Positions 4,616 through 6,226 of a stretch of DNA of 6,226 nucleotides are shown here, in pieces (position 1 is the stretch's first letter; each line of letters starts with the position of its first letter). Below the pieces are notes generated by a model that was not told the DNA's origin, made no database searches, and saw only the letters and a list, made by a program, of their open reading frames with translations. The DNA is from an uncultured Bacilli bacterium. GTDB taxonomy: Bacteria > Bacillota_I > Bacilli_A > RF39 > UBA660. Both the position numbers and the translations under genes were made by a program. The stretch spans positions 1-6,226 of the forward strand of contig CAKORH010000060.1 of assembly GCA_934101235.1 (NCBI GenBank), read 5' to 3'.

Positions 4616-6073
4616 TTATATAATTTCATTAGATAAGTATTCTGGTTCGCTTGTAATATTTATTTTTAAGTTTTTTAGAGATTGCTCGTCTTCTATTGGA
4701 AGTATAAATGTTGAATGTGCTTGACATCCGTTTAATTTTGATAGATTGTTAATAGTTTTTTCTATTACTGGATTTGTAACACTACAAATAGATAATGCAA
4801 TTAATACTTCTTTCAAGGATAGAACTTTATTTTTTCCAATTAATTTTCTAATTGGTTCTAATACACTTGGACTTAATAATTTTATGTCATCTGGTATTTT
4901 TGATATTTCTTTAATTGCATTTAATATTAAAGAACTAGCAGGACTTAGTAAATCCGTTTGCCTTCCAGTAATTATTTTTCCATTAGGTAACTCAAGTGCA
5001 ATAAGATGAATTTCTCTTTTTTTGGATATTTCTTTTGCTTCTTTTATAACTTTTAAATAATTTTCATCAATATCTAGTTCATTCATCAGTAATTTTATTT
5101 TTTGTACTGTTTCAGTATCACTATTGCCTAATTTGTAACTTTTTAATTCATTATAATATCTTCTAATTACTTCTTGTTTAGAAGCTTCAGTCACTACTTT
5201 ATCATTTGTTATTGAGAATCCAACCATATTTACTCCCATATCGGTAGGTGAATAATATATATCTTTTCCACTTATTTTATTTATAATTGTTTTTAAAATT
5301 GGAAACGTTTCTATATCTCTGTTGTAATTTATTGCAACTTCATTATATTTTTCTAAATGATATGGATCAACCATATTTATGTCCTTTAAGTCTGCCGTTG
5401 CAGCTTCATATGCAATATTTAAAGGATGTTTTAAAGGTAAATTCCAAACTGGAAAGGTTTCAAATTTTGCATATCCTGCAAAAACCCCTCTTTTGTGTTC
5501 GTGATATAGTTGACTTAAACATGTTGCAAGTTTTCCTGAACCTGCTCCTGCTGCATTTACTAATATTAATTTTTTTGAAGTTTCAATGTAAGGATTTGCT
5601 CCATAACCTTCATCACTTACAATAGTTTCAACATCTGTTGGATATCCTTTTGTAAATCTGTGTAAATATGTTTTAATATTTTGTCTTTCTAATCTTTTTA
5701 TGAATGTTTCTACACTAGGTTGAGTATTATATAAAGTTATTACTACTGAGTTAACTGTAAATCCTAGTTTTGTAGCATTGTTAATTATGTTTAGAATTTC
5801 TATATCATAAGTTACTCCAAATTCAGAGCGTATTTTATTTTTTTCTATATCATTTGCATTAATACAAAATATTATTTCTAAATCATTTTTTAATTCTAAA
5901 AACATATTTATTTTAGCGTCTGCTTCAAAGCCTGGTAAAACTCTTGCCGCATGATTATCAGAAAATAGTTTTCCACCAACTTCCAAATATAATTTGTCAA
6001 ACATTTTTATTCTTTCTTTTATTTTTTTACTTTGAATTTTTACATATTTATTATTATTAAATCCTTTTTTCAT
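4616..6073 (-). CDS. UPF0371/DUF1846 family protein of unknown function
   Basis: A 485-residue cytoplasmic protein matching the DUF1846 (UPF0371) family over its full length; I recall typical members as close to 490-500 residues. Recognisable family segments are YLEVGGKLFSDNHAARVLPGFE (about 29-50), INANDIEKNKIR (71-82), KGYPTDVETIVSDEGYG (142-158), the GSGK loop with SGKLATCLSQLYHEHKRG (179-196), AGYAKFETFPVWNLPLKHP (199-217), YEAATADLKDINMVDP (222-237) and SPTDMGVNMVGF (275-286). The GSGK loop resembles a P-loop, but no enzymatic reaction is established that I can name. The loop reads NAAGAGSGK where I recall APGPGSGK in relatives. The ATG at 6073 has AGAGG upstream. The gene is monocistronic, between its own promoter and terminator, and lies just downstream of a 5S rRNA gene. 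There are no membrane segments or signal peptide. Confidence 0.93.
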   Translation of the reverse strand: MKKGFNNNKYVKIQSKKIKERIKMFDKLYLEVGGKLFSDNHAARVLPGFEADAKINMFLELKNDLEIIFCINANDIEKNKIRSEFGVTYDIEILNIINNATKLGFTVNSVVITLYNTQPSVETFIKRLERQNIKTYLHRFTKGYPTDVETIVSDEGYGANPYIETSKKLILVNAAGAGSGKLATCLSQLYHEHKRGVFAGYAKFETFPVWNLPLKHPLNIAYEAATADLKDINMVDPYHLEKYNEVAINYNRDIETFPILKTIINKISGKDIYYSPTDMGVNMVGFSITNDKVVTEASKQEVIRRYYNELKSYKLGNSDTETVQKIKLLMNELDIDENYLKVIKEAKEISKKREIHLIALELPNGKIITGRQTDLLSPASSLILNAIKEISKIPDDIKLLSPSVLEPIRKLIGKNKVLSLKEVLIALSICSVTNPVIEKTINNLSKLNGCQAHSTFILPIEDEQSLKNLKINITSEPEYLSNEII

Positions 6074-6101
6074 TTATAGCCTCTTGTTACTTTCTATGAT
6101 A

Positions 6102-6130
6102 ATTATAACATTATGTAGAAAATTCACCAA
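6102..6130 (-). promoter_or_regulatory. Extended -10 promoter of the DUF1846 gene
   Basis: The minus strand reads TTGGTG (6130-6125), 17 nt, then TATAAT (6107-6102), with a TGT immediately before the -10 (extended -10, TGn). The expected start near 6095 leaves a leader of about 22 nt containing the AGAGG ribosome-binding site. It lies between the 5S rRNA end and the gene, as expected for an independent transcription unit. Confidence 0.65.
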
Positions 6131-6151
6131 TATTATTTACAATTTTTAGGC

Positions 6152-6160
6152 AAAAAAAAA
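6152..6160 (-). terminator. T-run directly after the 5S rRNA
   Basis: Nine T residues on the minus strand follow immediately after GCTGCCA, the 3' strand of 5S helix I. The closing helix of the rRNA together with this T-run probably ends the rRNA transcript. The 5' strand of the helix is outside the window, so pairing cannot be confirmed. Confidence 0.55.
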
Positions 6161-6226
6161 TGGCAGCTTTCTATCTTTGCTTCCACTATTTTCGACGTTT
6201 GAGTGCTTGACTTCTGTGTTCGAGAT
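6160..6226 (-). rRNA. rrf: 5S ribosomal RNA, 3' portion (5' part beyond window)
   Basis: The minus strand contains the universal loop-B/helix-III signature CGAACACAGAAGTCAAGC (6222-6205). It then has the helix II return strand, a loop-E-like segment (AATAGT ... AAAGATAG) and the closing-stem strand AAAGCTGCCA ending at 6161. From the CGAACAC signature to the 3' end there are only 62 nt. I count about 76 in a remembered Bacillus sequence and about 66 in a Mycoplasma one. The missing part is helix IV, reduced here to about GGAAGC. The gene is probably the last of an rRNA operon whose 23S lies to the right, but that is not visible. Confidence 0.9.

Noticed and set aside
5287..5625. Plus-strand open frame of about 112 codons, and a shorter one near 4746-5009
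   Set aside because: Both are antisense to the strongly conserved DUF1846 coding sequence; no ribosome-binding site or domain was seen.
1..6226. Mycoplasma-type genetic code (UGA as Trp)
   Set aside because: Trp positions in the regulator, kinase, TsaE and DUF1846 protein that I checked use TGG, and the full-length frames contain no internal TGA.
1..6226. CRISPR array, insertion sequence, tRNA or phage element
   Set aside because: No regularly spaced repeats, transposase-like frame, terminal inverted repeats or tRNA signature were found. The only long repeat is the duplicated 5' end of the surface genes.

Overview
The window is very AT-rich (roughly a quarter G+C by eye) and looks like chromosomal DNA of a low-GC Bacillota. 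The protein families (TsaE, UPF0371/DUF1846, OmpR-type two-component system, Cthe_2159-like beta-helix) fit a gut-type Bacilli or Clostridia lineage. The 3' half of a 5S rRNA at the right edge has an unusually short helix IV region and ends in a GCUGCCA stem strand, which recalls Mollicutes 5S rRNA. An uncultured Bacilli lineage close to the Mollicutes (RF39- or Erysipelotrichales-like) is my best guess. Tryptophan is encoded by TGG and all five visible stops are TAA, so nothing suggests the Mycoplasma UGA=Trp code.

Every gene lies on the minus strand, so the window reads biologically from right to left. (1) 6226-6160: the 3' part of a 5S rRNA followed directly by a T-run. (2) 6073-4616: a DUF1846/UPF0371 protein with its own extended -10 promoter and a clear intrinsic terminator. 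(3) 4548-4096: tsaE, for the tRNA t6A pathway. Its near-consensus promoter is embedded in the terminator of the preceding gene, and it has its own hairpin downstream. (4) 3929-2009: an OmpR-family response regulator and a membrane histidine kinase overlapping by 20 bp, closed by a weak terminator that straddles the kinase stop codon. (5) 1817-237 and 232-1 (cut by the edge): two tandem paralogous membrane proteins separated by only 4 bp. The first carries a C-terminal Cthe_2159-type parallel beta-helix predicted to lie outside the cell. The second repeats the same N-terminal membrane anchor and Asn-rich linker, and its C-terminus is outside the window.

The left half (two-component system plus tandem surface beta-helix proteins) is the accessory-looking and most interesting part. 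A plausible but unproven reading is that the kinase senses something at the cell surface and the regulator controls the beta-helix genes just downstream. Their 191-bp upstream region carries TTATCT repeats spaced 10 and 42 bp apart. The right half is mostly housekeeping. A shared promoter layout is visible: at three transcription-unit starts (tsaE, the regulator, the beta-helix gene) a -10-like hexamer sits only 5-6 nt before the Shine-Dalgarno, which implies very short mRNA leaders.
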